A stretch of 45,873 bases of DNA from Chara braunii. Taxonomy: Eukaryota; Streptophyta; Charophyceae; Charales; Characeae. Within the stretch, counting starts at the first letter, position 1. The number at the start of each line of letters is the position of its first letter. A program made the translations under genes and the position numbers. This document shows, piece after piece, positions 30,750 to 40,748 of this stretch. The notes below the pieces were generated by a model that was given only the letters and a program-made list of their open reading frames with translations, made no database searches and was not told where the DNA came from. The stretch covers positions 299,065 through 344,937 of the forward strand of contig BFEA01000171.1 of the NCBI GenBank assembly GCA_003427395.1, given 5' to 3'.

Positions 30750-31443
30750 GATGGAGCAAGAAGACGAGCGGTATCATCTCTCTAAGCCCTGGCCTAGCCC
30801 TTACTCTGTGGATGTGCACCCTCACCCTGGTACTTGCTGACGCTGAGTCTTTCACAGTCTGTCATATCTCCCTGTGACTTCTGTCCAGGTCGATGGGACT
30901 CTGTGGATGAGGTTGTAGAGCTGCGAGCCCAAACCCACACGGGACTTAGTAAGGCTAAAGGCCGCGTCTGACGACTGACACGTCCCGAGGACAAGACCCC
31001 CAAGGACCGGTACTGACCGGCGGGCTGCTCAGTGTGGCGTGGTAGGCCCAAACTCCGAGCTGTGGGCTGTGCGTCGAGCTGTCTAAGTCTTGAGATGACT
31101 TGGCTGATCGCGTCGTCCTGTCTGCGACGTTAAAGAATTCTTCTCCTTAAATGCCTCCTGATCAGCCAGTGAGTCCCGTAGTGACAGCCCTAGAGTAGAA
31201 TAGGCTAGAGATCCTAGTTGACAGGGTTTCAATCTGAAGTGAAGGCCAGGTGGGTTTCGGTGACAGTGGTGGTGAAAGCTTCCGTCGGCTGTGGAAAGTT
31301 TCGGTGACAGTGGTTGCGAAAGCATCCGTCGGCTGTGGTAACCTGGCTGAAACTGAGGAGCGCACTCTGTAGTCCTTTAGAGAGTCAGACTGGTAGGTCT
31401 ACATGTTGAGGAGCGGAGTCGTCTGTGATTGTGCACTTTCACC

Positions 31444-31767
31444 ATGGTGACCACCAGGACCGGAGTTAGTACCACTCCCTACAATAAGGCTCAGGAGGAG
31501 AAAGCTGCCGCCCTTCTGAAGGAGAGGAAGGAGAGGATGGAGAAGAGGGAACTGATCAAGCAGGCGAAGATGTTGGCCCTGCTAGAGGAGCAAGAGGCAA
31601 AGAAGAAGCAGATGGAGAAAGAGTTGGAAATATGGAACAAGGAGCATGAGGAGAAGATGGCAGCATTAGAGACAGAGGTGGAAAAAGTTGTTGTCACCCA
31701 AGTAAGAGTGCCCGGCAGGTCCGGGGGTGCAAATAGACTCAGTGAGGCTGGTGGTTTAAAACTTTAA
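31444..31767 (+). pseudogene. gag: gag N-terminal fragment of the second gypsy copy
   Basis: The frame begins MVTTRTGVSTTPYNKAQEEK and continues with Lys/Glu-rich heptad-like sequence (RKERMEKRELIKQAKMLALL, then EKELEIWNKEHEEKM). It aligns with the first element's gag start. At the position of the first element's codon-44 stop this copy has a sense codon. It leaves similarity near 31700 (VTQVRVPGRSGG) and ends at a chance stop. Confidence 0.75.
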
Positions 31768-32226
31768 CATTTAAATGGATATGCCATAATAAACTAGGAT
31801 ACCAGCGTGGCCAGGGAACACTTACGCGGCCAGGCCAAAAACAATTAAAAAAAAATAAAAAAATATTATTATTATTTTTTTGAAGTTGATAAAAAATCTC
31901 GATGTGACGCTGAGGCAAAAGTTGTTCAGTTGATTTTCTGCATAAGCAGCATAACATAATTGCATAGCTACGCTGGACCGGACTCCGGACCGAATCCGGA
32001 CCCCGGACTCCGGACTTCTCGGACCCATCCGGACTTCCGAAAAACCGGAATATTCCGGAAGATCCGGACCGGTCCGGAACCCCTGTCCGGACGTCTGTCC
32101 GGAACCCCTGTATTTTCCGGGAAAAAAAAAACAACAACACGACTGTGGGGGGGAATGCTCAATCTCAGGTCTGCACTCGAGTGTGCCCACAAAAAAGGCT
32201 GAATTATGTCGTTGGGGTGCATTGCC

Positions 32227-32345
32227 TGTTTTATTCTTTCGAAAGGGCGACGGCCTTGAGATATGAGATATCACTGGATTCGAACTTTGGTCTGCATTTT
32301 AACAGGTCGTGGGTGTACCAAAGTGGGCTAGGCCCATTAGAATGC
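32227..32345 (-). mobile_element. tRNA-derived SINE, copy 2
   Basis: The minus strand has an A-box-like TAGCCCACTTTGG (32318-32330) and a good B-box AAGTTCGAATCC (32276-32287), then tail GGCCGTCGCCCTTTCGAAAG-AATAAAA. It matches copy 1 across head and tail but has a single B-box unit. It is nested in hAT-like element T1. Confidence 0.65.
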
Positions 32346-32703
32346 CGTTGGCTTTTTGCCAACGGCCACATGAAAAAAAACAAGCTAAAAAAAAAAAAGA
32401 ACCAAAAAAAAAAAAAAAAACGTTAAAAAATGGAAGAAAGAGAACCCAAAGAACCCGCCAAGTGGCGGGCAGAGGGCAACGTGGAACAGGAAGTACCCCC
32501 CGTATGTTGCAGGCACTGTTTTTTCGTTTCAGTTTTTCTCTGTTGATGTCTTTTGTCTTTTGCTGGAATGTACGAGCACCCAATCCAGGGAAGGTACACG
32601 CGAATTGAGAGGACACAGTCATGCCCTTCTGCCAAAAACAAGGAAAAAAAAAAATAAATAATAAAAAAAAATGGTTTCCCTTGGAGAGCAGGCACACAGC
32701 ATA

Positions 32704-32950
32704 GCTCCACTGCTCACCACATGCACAAACGACAGAACATATGGTGGTATCTTTCCATGTTCTAGAGGAAGATTCATTCTCATTTTGCACATTTGGTGAG
32801 CAGTGGAGCGAGGCCCAAATCCCCCATAGGGCCTCACTGCACTACTCTCCACAAGCAGAAACGACAAACAAGATGGCAATGTATCTTTCCATGTTCTAGC
32901 GGTGGATTCAGTCTCATTTTGCACATTTGGACAGTAGTGCAGCGAGGCCC
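32704..32950. repeat. 134-bp tandem repeat with stem-forming ends
   Basis: Two units (period 134) share ACGACA[GA]A, ATCTTTCCATGTTCTAG and TCTCATTTTGCACATTTGG. Unit 1 is bounded by GCTCCACTGCTCACC (32704-32718) and its exact inverse (32795-32809). Unit 2 is bounded by CTGCACTACTCTCC (32837-32850) and its inverse with one mismatch (32929-32942). Three of the stem differences between units are compensatory. Confidence 0.85.
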
Positions 32951-33175
32951 AAGTCATTGCAGGCGCCCGTTCTGACGGACGCTGTTTTCTTTCTGAAAGC
33001 AGGATTATTTTTTTTGTTTTTTTTTTCAGACTTCCTTTGTTTTGGGGGGAGGAATGCACTAAGCGACCTACCCCCCATTATCCCACCATCCGGAAACCTG
33101 GACCGGGCACCGGACTCCGGACAGTCCGGATCCCTGTCCAGATGTCCGGATCGTAGCTATGCATAATTGTTTTTC

Positions 33176-33177
<2 letters not shown>

Positions 33178-33252
<75 letters not shown>
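33178..33252. repeat. 75-base T run
   Basis: An uninterrupted T run starts nine bases after the right target duplication of T1. On the minus strand it is an A75 tail, so a minus-strand retroposon body may lie at 33253 and beyond. No matching target duplication was confirmed; the assembly length of such a run is unreliable. Confidence 0.9.
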
Positions 33253-33324
33253 CCAGTTCAGTTCAGTTTACTTTAAGCAGCATAACGAAATGCACGTCGG
33301 CTCAATTGGTGAGAAATCTGTGGC

Positions 33325-33412
33325 CCGGGCAAACAAGGTGACCTGCCCGCCTGGGCAAACAGGTGACCTGGCCGACCTGGGCAAACAAGGTGACCCGGGC
33401 GGCCCGGATGGT
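33325..33412 (+). repeat. ~26-bp tandem repeat with Gly-rich frame
   Basis: Three units of CC[CT]GGGCAAACAAGGTGACC occur. One frame reads PGQTGDLADLGKQGDPGGPDG, and about 180 bp further VPGLPGAAQAVKGNPDGPAG ends at AACCAAG|GTGAGC, a donor-like site. It resembles Gly-X-Y collagen-like coding but is not continuous, so no gene is called. Confidence 0.5.
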
Positions 33413-33696
33413 AGCCTAGATCATAAACCAATCATTCATTTTATCTTACATTTTCAATCCAATAAGGAACTTCGAAGGGACCCTCGGCCAAAAGTTGTTT
33501 GCTGTAAGATACCACGCAACAGACCATTATATCAGTTTTTCTTTTTTTCTGAATTTTTAAATGTTTTTGAGTTTTGTACCTGGTCTACCTGGGGCTGCAC
33601 AAGCTGTCAAAGGCAATCCCGACGGCCCAGCTGGTAACCAAGGTGAGCACCGAGTATTAATAGGGACGATGATAATTGGCATGTGGGGGCCATTGT

Positions 33697-33731
33697 AGCT
33701 GAGGAGGGGAGGGGAGGGGAGGGGAGGGGAG
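33697..33731 (+). repeat. GGGGA pentanucleotide run
   Basis: Five or more GGGGA units; quadruplex-prone. Confidence 0.85.
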
Positions 33732-34008
33732 AGAGTGTCAAATCTATAACAGAAAAGAAACCCCACTGACAACGGTCAGATCACGAATGAGGAAGGTGCT
33801 GTCCCCACTTGCATCATTCACAACCCTTCCGCCATTTCGGCAGCACAAGGGAAGATAACAGAGAGTGTTGAATCCAGAAAAGAAAGTAGAGAACCTCACC
33901 AACAACAGTCAGCTCAAAAAAAAAAAAGAACTGCTTATGAGGAGAAAACAGCTTAAAAAAAAAAAAGTCAGTTCATGAACGACGACAATATCAATACTTA
34001 CTACTTAC

Positions 34009-34092
34009 AGCATTCATAACCCTTTCTGCAGTTGAAGTCTCATGTTGATCAGTAAGTTCCCCCGCATGCACAGCATCGCTGAATACGAGAAC
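34009..34092 (-). CDS. Exon-like minus-strand segment, unknown protein
   Basis: An 84-bp minus-strand segment lies between an acceptor (TTCTGGCATTTCTCACAG) and a donor (AATGCT then GTAAGTAG). It reads VLVFSDAVHAGELTDQHETS then TAERVMNA with no stop, phase 0 at both ends. A diverged copy of its 3' end (GCGGAAGGGTTGTGAATGATG, 21 bases shortened here to GGAAGGGTTGTGAATGATG) lies near 33803-33846, so the segment seems partly duplicated. No family is recognised. Confidence 0.3.
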
Positions 34093-34269
34093 CTGTGAGA
34101 AATGCCAGAAACCCAAAAGACATATGATGTCCCATGTCAACAGACCTTGATGATCTATAATGCTGCGGAAAATTCCATCTATACCCTGTTCAAAGATGGG
34201 AATTCCCGTTATACCTAGTCCCACGGCCCAACTTGCTTGTATACCCAGGAAATGGCCTGTGGAAATCAC

Positions 34270-34850
34270 CAGTGGTTAACAGGGTAAACTGTTTTCATTG
34301 CTGAAATCAGTTTTTTTGGGCCAAAAAATAGGATTAAAAAAATGCTGAAATTTTGGGTCTCCGTTAACCACCACTCGTGGAAATTATGTTCATGCCCAGG
34401 ACCGAGGCGGGCCAAGGTTGGCACTGCCAGATTGCGGTTATACCCAACCAACAGAGTGCTCAAATTATCGGCATACATGGGCAAATTATGTGGATACACT
34501 GGATATCCAATTTCTGGGCATGAGCTTAATTTCATGCTACTGGACCGAGGCCCTCTAGGACCGGCTACATATATAATTTGGCCCATGTGATGGATTTTGG
34601 GACTTTTTGGCACATCTGATGGCTTCTGGGACTCGGTATGGGAGACAACAAAGCTATGTTTGCAGGGGTCCCCTGTCTAAGCCTTAGGAGTAGTGGTAGG
34701 TAGGTAGTGAAGGTGAATTGAAAGAATTTGAAAGATGATGAAAGATTTGAGAGAAGAATATAGCGTAGTTTAACAAAAAAAAAGAAAGAAAGAAGAATAA
34801 AAAAGACAAGAAAAGGACTTCCCGTCTTTAAATAGGGTACATACTACATA
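34270..34850. other. No supported gene
   Basis: Mixed sequence; ORFs on both strands at 34266-34613 lack motifs. An A-rich stretch lies at 34775-34815. Confidence 0.45.
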
Positions 34851-35168
34851 GTACATACCATGGTAACCGTCCGGACGTCCGGACCGGGTTCCAGACAGTC
34901 CGGTGTCCAGTGTCTGGTGTCCGGTGTCCGGTCCCCATGTCTGGATGGAGGCCCCTGGGGCAAAATCAAAAAAAAAAATGGGGCGGCCCAGGACGCTTGT
35001 CGGGTCCTAGCTGCCCCTCGAAAAATAACGGGGTGATTTTTAAGTGTCCTTTCACCCCACCGGACATGGCCTAGAGGTCCAGACACAAGACACTGCAGGT
35101 TTTTGAGGTGGCGGGTTTCGCACAGGCCCGAGCAATTTCAAAGCGGCCGTTTGAACGTGGCGCCCGCC

Positions 35169-35198
35169 NNNNNNNNNNNNNNNNNNNNNNNNNNNNNN

Positions 35199-35257
<59 letters not shown>
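35169..35257. repeat. Assembly gap and GA microsatellite
   Basis: Thirty Ns (35169-35198) are followed by a GA run to about 35257. The gap probably hides more of the repeat. Confidence 0.95.
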
Positions 35258-35258
<1 letters not shown>

Positions 35259-35322
35259 ACTGACAGTGCTGCCAGTCTGAAGACTCTGAGGTTCTGAATT
35301 GAACTGCAAAGCTCGAACTTTC

Positions 35323-35450
35323 AAGTTATATATGAAGTTATGAACTTAAATTACTAAATCCAAAGTTCAAAGTTCAAAGTTAATCAAGTTATATATGAAG
35401 TTATGAACTTAAATTACTAAATCCAAAGTTCAAAGTTCAAAGTTAATCAT
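35323..35450. repeat. 63-bp perfect tandem duplication
   Basis: AAGTTATATATGAAGTTATG and the following 43 bases occur at 35323 and 35386 with no difference seen, so this is a recent duplication inside T2. Confidence 0.93.
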
Positions 35451-35892
35451 ACTTTTTTTTTTTTTTTAATTATCTGTTTCTTTAGTCTTGTGCCTGCTTT
35501 GCACTGTTTGCAACTCTGCATGTCTGCTGGTGACATGTGCTGGTTGACTTGCTGCAAGACACGTGCTCTGCGGCCTGAACTACAGAGTGCAAAGCAGGTA
35601 AGTGCCTGTCAACACCCCCACCCAACCCCCCCACCCCACCCCGGTCCGGACATTTTTGCACCCCGGGGACCGGTCCGGACTGTCCGGTGTCCGGTGATGT
35701 CCAGTGTCCGGTGATGTCCGGATCACCAGTCCAGACACTGGTCCGGAAGACAGTCCAGAAGTGTCCGGTGTCCGGGTCCGCGGTTACCATGGTACATACT
35801 ACATACTACATAGTATATGTGCAATTTTCCTATAACACTGGTATTTTCTGGTAGCATACACAGCATGTTGGATCAGAGAAATCTGTTTCCAG

Positions 35893-37650
35893 ATGTGTCA
35901 GATGGGGGAGTCTCTACTCGCCAGAGCAATAACCCATTTAGCCACCTGCAACAAAGCCCAGGCCTCCCTACTAGGGAGAGCCCTGATCATCAACACAGCA
36001 GTATTCTCCACCTTGTGGTACATGGCCTCCATATGGTGCCCCCTCGACGACGACCTGAAGAAGTTGAAGGCTAGAGCCAGGTGTTATCTCTGGACTGGCA
36101 ACCCCAACAGAACCACCTGTATAAACAAGGTGGCCTGGCAAAAGGTCATCGGGAAACCACTAAACAAGAAGTAAACGCCCTCCAAATGAAATGGATAATC
36201 AAAATCCTAACCAAACAAGCCCTCCCGTGGACCACGATGGCGAGAGACAGCATAAGAAATCTGGCACCAGTAGCGACCCCACCAAACATGAGTGGCCTGT
36301 TCTGGATCATGGCAAAGGAGTCGACAATCATATCGGGGAGACCAGCAAGGAAAGCAAACCCAGTGACTCCGACTCAATCCCCCACCACACCCACCTCCTA
36401 CTAGTCTCCGATCCTAAAGACCTCGCGCCGACTGATGCCAGACCAGAAAGGGTTCCCGAGCAACAAAGAGGAAGTCCTACGACAACCCCTGTTCTGCAAT
36501 CCCTGGATCAAAGACACAGAGGGCAGACCGTGGACTCTCCAGGCTAAAGACCGCAGATGGCTGTCATGGGTGGAGAGAGTATGGCAGGTCAAACATCTGT
36601 GGTCCGAAGACTGACAAGAATGGCTCACCGCGCAGGACCTCCGCACTCCCTTAAAAGGCTGCCATCTACTGACCACCAACCTGTCCGAAATCCTCCAAAG
36701 CATTGCCCCCCAAGGACGACCCTCCTAAAAGAGACACATATGTGGAAACCAGGAGACTGGGGACTGCTCATCACACAGACCCCACCAACGAAAGCCTACC
36801 GTTTTGTGTCAAAACCGGACTTAATCAACTACCGGGCCAAGTTCGTATCCTACCCCATCATCAAACACGGCCTATATGAACTAGAGATCCTAAACAAAAC
36901 ACCACAGAACGAACAAATAGAAACATACCTTCTCAGGAAGGTTAGAGTCTCTCACAAGACACCCTGGTTTATATTCCAGCTCCGACCCAAAGGAATGGAT
37001 CTGGGATCTGGGCGCCGCCAGTAAATCGAGAAGGATAACAGAATATAACGTAAAGTTCGGGTATAATCTCGGACTACAAACCAGGGACCCGAATTCAAGG
37101 CTGGCAGAGAAATGGAGAACCATACTGAACCTAGATACCACGACCCCCATCACCATCACATGGACCAAATACCTTCTCATCAGACCAAGTAGAATCCGAA
37201 GTATGCAATGGCTAATAGCACATGCAGCCCTGCCAGTCAACCAATGGTTACACGAGAGAAGGAAACATTCTGATCCTGGTAGCTCGGCATGCTGCTCAAT
37301 GTGGGATGACCAGAACCAAAGCTGCAAAACAGAAAGAAATCTGAGATCGATGCTAAGAGGACACCACAACACGCAGAGAAATCTGGAACAACTAATCGAA
37401 AGCATACTGATACGCATGGAGATCTCTGTTCCATATCCTGGAAGAGAGGAAAGCGATGCTCAAGGATCAAGTAACTGCATCAGTGACACTCAAATACATT
37501 TGACGGTCGAGGATAGACCAGAACACAGCGTGCTTTGAGGTTCATGAATTAGAAAAAAAAAACATGGGCACATCCATAGTGGATGTGAGAAGGGAAGCAC
37601 AAGTTTGGCTGGACTTCAACACACAAGACCTTACGGAAGTCTGAGAATCA
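35893..37650 (+). pseudogene. LINE (non-LTR retrotransposon) reverse transcriptase 3' remnant
   Basis: The plus strand encodes ASLLGRALIINTAVFSTLWY, then MASIWCPLDDDLKKLKARAR, CYLWTGNP and KVAWQKVIGKP. This is the C-terminal part of L1-type LINE ORF2 after the polymerase motifs. After several stops it continues with PLFCNPWIKD-like, KPGDWGLLITQTPPTKAYRF and SRIRSMQWLIAHAALPVNQW followed by LHERRKHSD, the zf-RVT-type region. The polymerase and endonuclease parts are missing (5' truncation is usual for LINEs). The left limit lies close to the right end of hAT element T2. Confidence 0.75.
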
Positions 37651-37959
37651 AACAACGATCAAAGGCAGGTAAGGTGCAGGAGACAAACGGAAGAGGGGCC
37701 AATATGGCTGTTCAGACCAGACAAGGACATAAAGGAGTTGAAAGTCTAACCGGCAGAATGTGGATGGTACGAGGACAGAGGGAGGGGCAAGGCCAAGAAA
37801 TGGGCAGGGTTGCACAAGCATAGGGTGAAAACAGGCTACAAGACTAGGTGCAAAGACGAGACCCCTCAACAGACAATATCATCATGGGAGAAGCACCTTC
37901 AGGCAGACCCTTTCCTGGCTAAAGACACTGCCATGGACCTACCATGTGTCAACTTTTAG

Positions 37960-39795
37960 ATCGCAAAGAGTACAAAGCTTGCAATGGCTATTAAGTACAC
38001 GGTGGTTCCAGTCAGTGCATGGTTGGATAAAAGGCGCAGAGAGGAAGACAGAAAGGAGGAATCCTTGCAATGCCAAATATGCCTAGAGAAACAGGTAGAA
38101 ACTTTAGCTCAGTGTTAATCTATGGGTCCGGTGCAGGAATGCATGGAATAACTTGTCCTCTACTAACCAATTCTACCTCCTAGCGGTGATAGCTAGAGAG
38201 GGCCTGATCTTGGAGGAAGATAAAGTGATCACAGAACTACTTAGGAAACCACCTTGTGGGTGATTTGGAGAGCCAGGTGCAGTGGAGCAGTGGGTAAAAA
38301 GAGAATTACAGAGGAGGAATCATGGGAAGAAGCAAAGGAGCTTCTGGATACAAAGATAAGAAACGTACACAAGCAAGGATAGACAGAGAACCGGGCAGCC
38401 AAAGAAAGGCCAAGCTTCAAAAGGAATTAGAGGAAATCTGGTTGAAACTTGAAACGGGGTTTAATCGCGCAACTACCTGGTAAAACACTATAGTTCAAGG
38501 ACTGGTGTGAGGTGAACGCAGAGAGAACAGAGCGGGAACAAGATAGCAAACAGTGCATGGATACCGAGTAGGAGGGCAAAGGTCACCAAGAGAACAGGGG
38601 GAGGGATAGGATCCCTTTGAAGGAAGATTTTGCAGGAGACAGTGTTGAAGACTAGAGGGGACTAGAAAAGCAATCACAGAGACATGGCAGAGGGTAACCA
38701 AAATGAACTGATTAGCAGATGTAGAAGGTAACTGTTAAGGCTGGCTTAGGCAGGGGTGAGGGGAGGTTCATCCTTCTGAAATGACAGAATCAACGCCGCC
38801 CACTTGGATCTCTCAACCATAATGGGGACAGACGCTCTCCAGAATGGATATGGAGCCAGAGCCCTCCCCCATCATCTCTGCGCCCCATCCTCCTTCCCAT
38901 CCAACCCCCCCCCTGAAATATTCCCCAAGGACCTGGGCTCTGATGCTGAGAAAGACTCGTTCTAGACCATATGGAAGCAAACATCCCCTGCGACCATCGA
39001 CAAGGCTGAAGTTGACAAGGAACAGGCATGGGTCTCCCTCATTCAGATGCTGGATTCGGGGATCAGATGCAAACGGCTGAAGACCAAGAACACAGGATCT
39101 CGGCATTCGATAAGGACGGACTTCAGAAAAAGGGCCTTCATCAGAGAATGGTTACTAGATGGGCAGGTGGCAACAGTGGTAGACAACAGGCTGCGTTGGA
39201 AAAAAATGGGACCCAACATAATGGACAAGGGGCAAAGGTCCTATGGAACCAAATGGAAAAGGTTTTAGCAGGGAGAGATAGGGAACACAGAGGAGGAGAT
39301 ATCTTGAAAGGGACGGGGAGTCTGCAGTTCATGACTTAATGTCTTTCGGGATCCAGAGGCTAGGACAGAGCGGGACACCTGGTACGGAAGGGTCATCCTA
39401 TGTCGCCACCTCAGTGTCCACAGACCATATGACGGGGACAAGCGGAGACTCAGCTGAGACAAGATGAGTTCTACCTGGGGTTCTGGCAACCTGCAGAGCG
39501 GGCCTGAGAAAGACAAGCCTCATTGACTACCCAATTCCAGGCAAAGAAGTAGAACAGTGTATAAAATTTTACTCCCAGCCCCAGAGATGGGGATCCAGGA
39601 ACTACAGGTTATACAGGGGTGGGGCAGGACTCGCCACAGGAGTACATCCTTCGTGTGCAAAGGAGCAATCAATGCTGCCGTCTCAGGTACGAAGGGAGAC
39701 GTTTTACTATTTTAGTGTGTTTCTGTTGTAAGGAATGTTTGACCTGGTTTCCAGCGGTATTAATAAAAAGGATGTTTTCCTTTATTAAAAAAACA
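37960..39795 (+). pseudogene. Second LINE 3' remnant
   Basis: A second zf-RVT-like segment (RVQSLQWLL in one frame, PVSAWLDKRRREEDRKEESL then QCQICLEKQVETLAQC in another) shows C-x2-C...C spacing and repeats the order seen at 37190-37290. Further decayed frames (39028-39268, KRLKTKNTGSRHSIRTDFRK) lie downstream. A possible 3' end has TTAATAAAAAGG and a short A run near 39765-39793. Attribution of the last kilobase to the LINE is inference. Confidence 0.5.
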
Positions 39796-39885
39796 CTTCC
39801 TCCGAGCCTGTTTTTGCAGAACCTGAATTTCACTGCGTGCTGAGTATTGCCGAGTCTGGGTCTCCTACAAAAAAAATAATAATAA

Positions 39886-40115
39886 CGGCAGTTGCATTCA
39901 AAAGAGGTTTAAGAGAATATAAAGGACCAAAAAAAAAGAAAAAAGAAACAACTTCAAACAAGCCTTTGGACGTGATAGCAGTCGGATACCATCTGCGAAG
40001 TACTCACAAAAAAAAATTCACGGCAGTTGCATTCAAAAAAGAACAAGGACAAAAAAAAAAGAAACAAGCCTTTGGACATGATAGCAGTTGGATACAATCT
40101 GTGAAGTACTTGTGT
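39886..40115. repeat. 135-bp tandem repeat
   Basis: CGGCAGTTGCATTCAAAA starts at 39886 and 40021, each followed by an A-rich run and AACAAGCCTTTGGAC[GA]TGATA, GCAGT[CT]GGATAC. A weaker third copy lies near 40460-40520. Confidence 0.8.
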
Positions 40116-40253
40116 GCCTCAGTGAGGGCGTTACAGCGGCGCAGTCAATCTCACGAAGGAAGAAAACAAAGAAAAAGTGAAACTAAGCTTTGGACGGGAA
40201 GCGGGTGGAAACATTCAAAACATTGGCAGTGTAAGTATGCCCTCCGTCAGTAA

Positions 40254-40376
40254 GGGCATCGCCGCACCACTCTCGAAATGTGGAAAATGAGAATGAGCTT
40301 CCTGCTAGAACAATGGCCAGATGCTCCTGCCACATTTTTGTCTTTTTCACATTTCGATAGTGGTGTGGTGACACCC
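40254..40376. mobile_element. PIF/Harbinger-like MITE, second copy type
   Basis: 123 bp with inverted ends GGGCATCGCCGCACCACT and AGTGGTGTGGTGACACCC, arms continuing to TCGAAATGTG. TAA flanks both sides (40251-40253, 40377-40379). Ends resemble those of 26303-26439 (GGGCAT...CC.CAC). No ORF. Confidence 0.78.
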
Positions 40377-40748
40377 TAAGTTTCAGCAGTCTGTGGAATG
40401 CGCCCTGCCTCGCTGGGCGGGGACTGTAAACAAATCACAAGAAGGAGAAAAAAGTAACAACAACATTCGAAACAAGCCTGTACAGTTGTTAGATACGTTG
40501 TCGGAAGTACTGACTTGAGTATGGGCTCGTTCTTTGTCTTTGTTCTTTTCAATGACAAACGGGCCCATAGGGCCCAAACATTTTCTTTCTGCAGAGTCTC
40601 CGTGAGACCTCCGAAGACTGCAGATACTAAGGAAGGTAGCGGTGGTTTGAAAAAAAAAAAAAAAACAAGCAAGCAGTGCTGGCTGAATGGTACACAGATG
40701 CAGATGTTGGTGGATAGAAGACACACACTGTTACATCTTCGACTCACA

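Larger units (their letters stand above)
29806..31764 (+). mobile_element. Second, deleted copy of the gypsy family
   Basis: It starts TGAAACGGTTTCACCC like the first element's LTR and keeps the TATA box (30332-30338), GCGGAAGCGCTGCC, the GTTGACC array, the conserved leader (30752-31200) and the first codons of gag (31444-31764). The LTR 3' end, primer site and GA run are missing: LTR-like ATTCAGGGTGGATCC (about 30560-30580) passes almost directly into the array. Everything after the gag N-terminus is lost. It interrupts the minus-strand integrase at 28834-29805. Confidence 0.82.
31963..33161. mobile_element. Non-autonomous hAT-like transposon T1
   Basis: A 1,199-bp element has inverted ends CATAGCTACG ... 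CGTAGCTATG and an exact 8-bp target duplication CATAATTG (31955-31962, 33162-33169). Inside each end lie arrays of CCGGA/TCCGGAC: about twelve copies in 31975-32120 and five in 33090-33151. The 8-bp duplication and short ends fit the hAT superfamily, and subterminal motif arrays are typical transposase-binding regions. There is no transposase ORF. The interior holds a SINE, A-rich runs and a 134-bp tandem repeat. Its ends are related to T2 at 34859-35791. Confidence 0.8.
34859..35791. mobile_element. Non-autonomous hAT-like transposon T2
   Basis: A 933-bp element has inverted ends CATGGTAACCG ... CGGTTACCATG and an exact 8-bp target duplication GTACATAC (34851-34858, 35792-35799). Subterminal TCCGGAC/GTCCGGTGTCC arrays lie inside both ends (about 34869-34935 and 35640-35780). 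End sequence, duplication length and motif arrays match T1, so the two are one family. The interior contains thirty Ns, a GA microsatellite, a 63-bp tandem repeat and an inverted repeat CCTGCTTTGCACT/AGTGCAAAGCAGG (35493-35505, 35586-35598). No transposase ORF. Confidence 0.82.
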
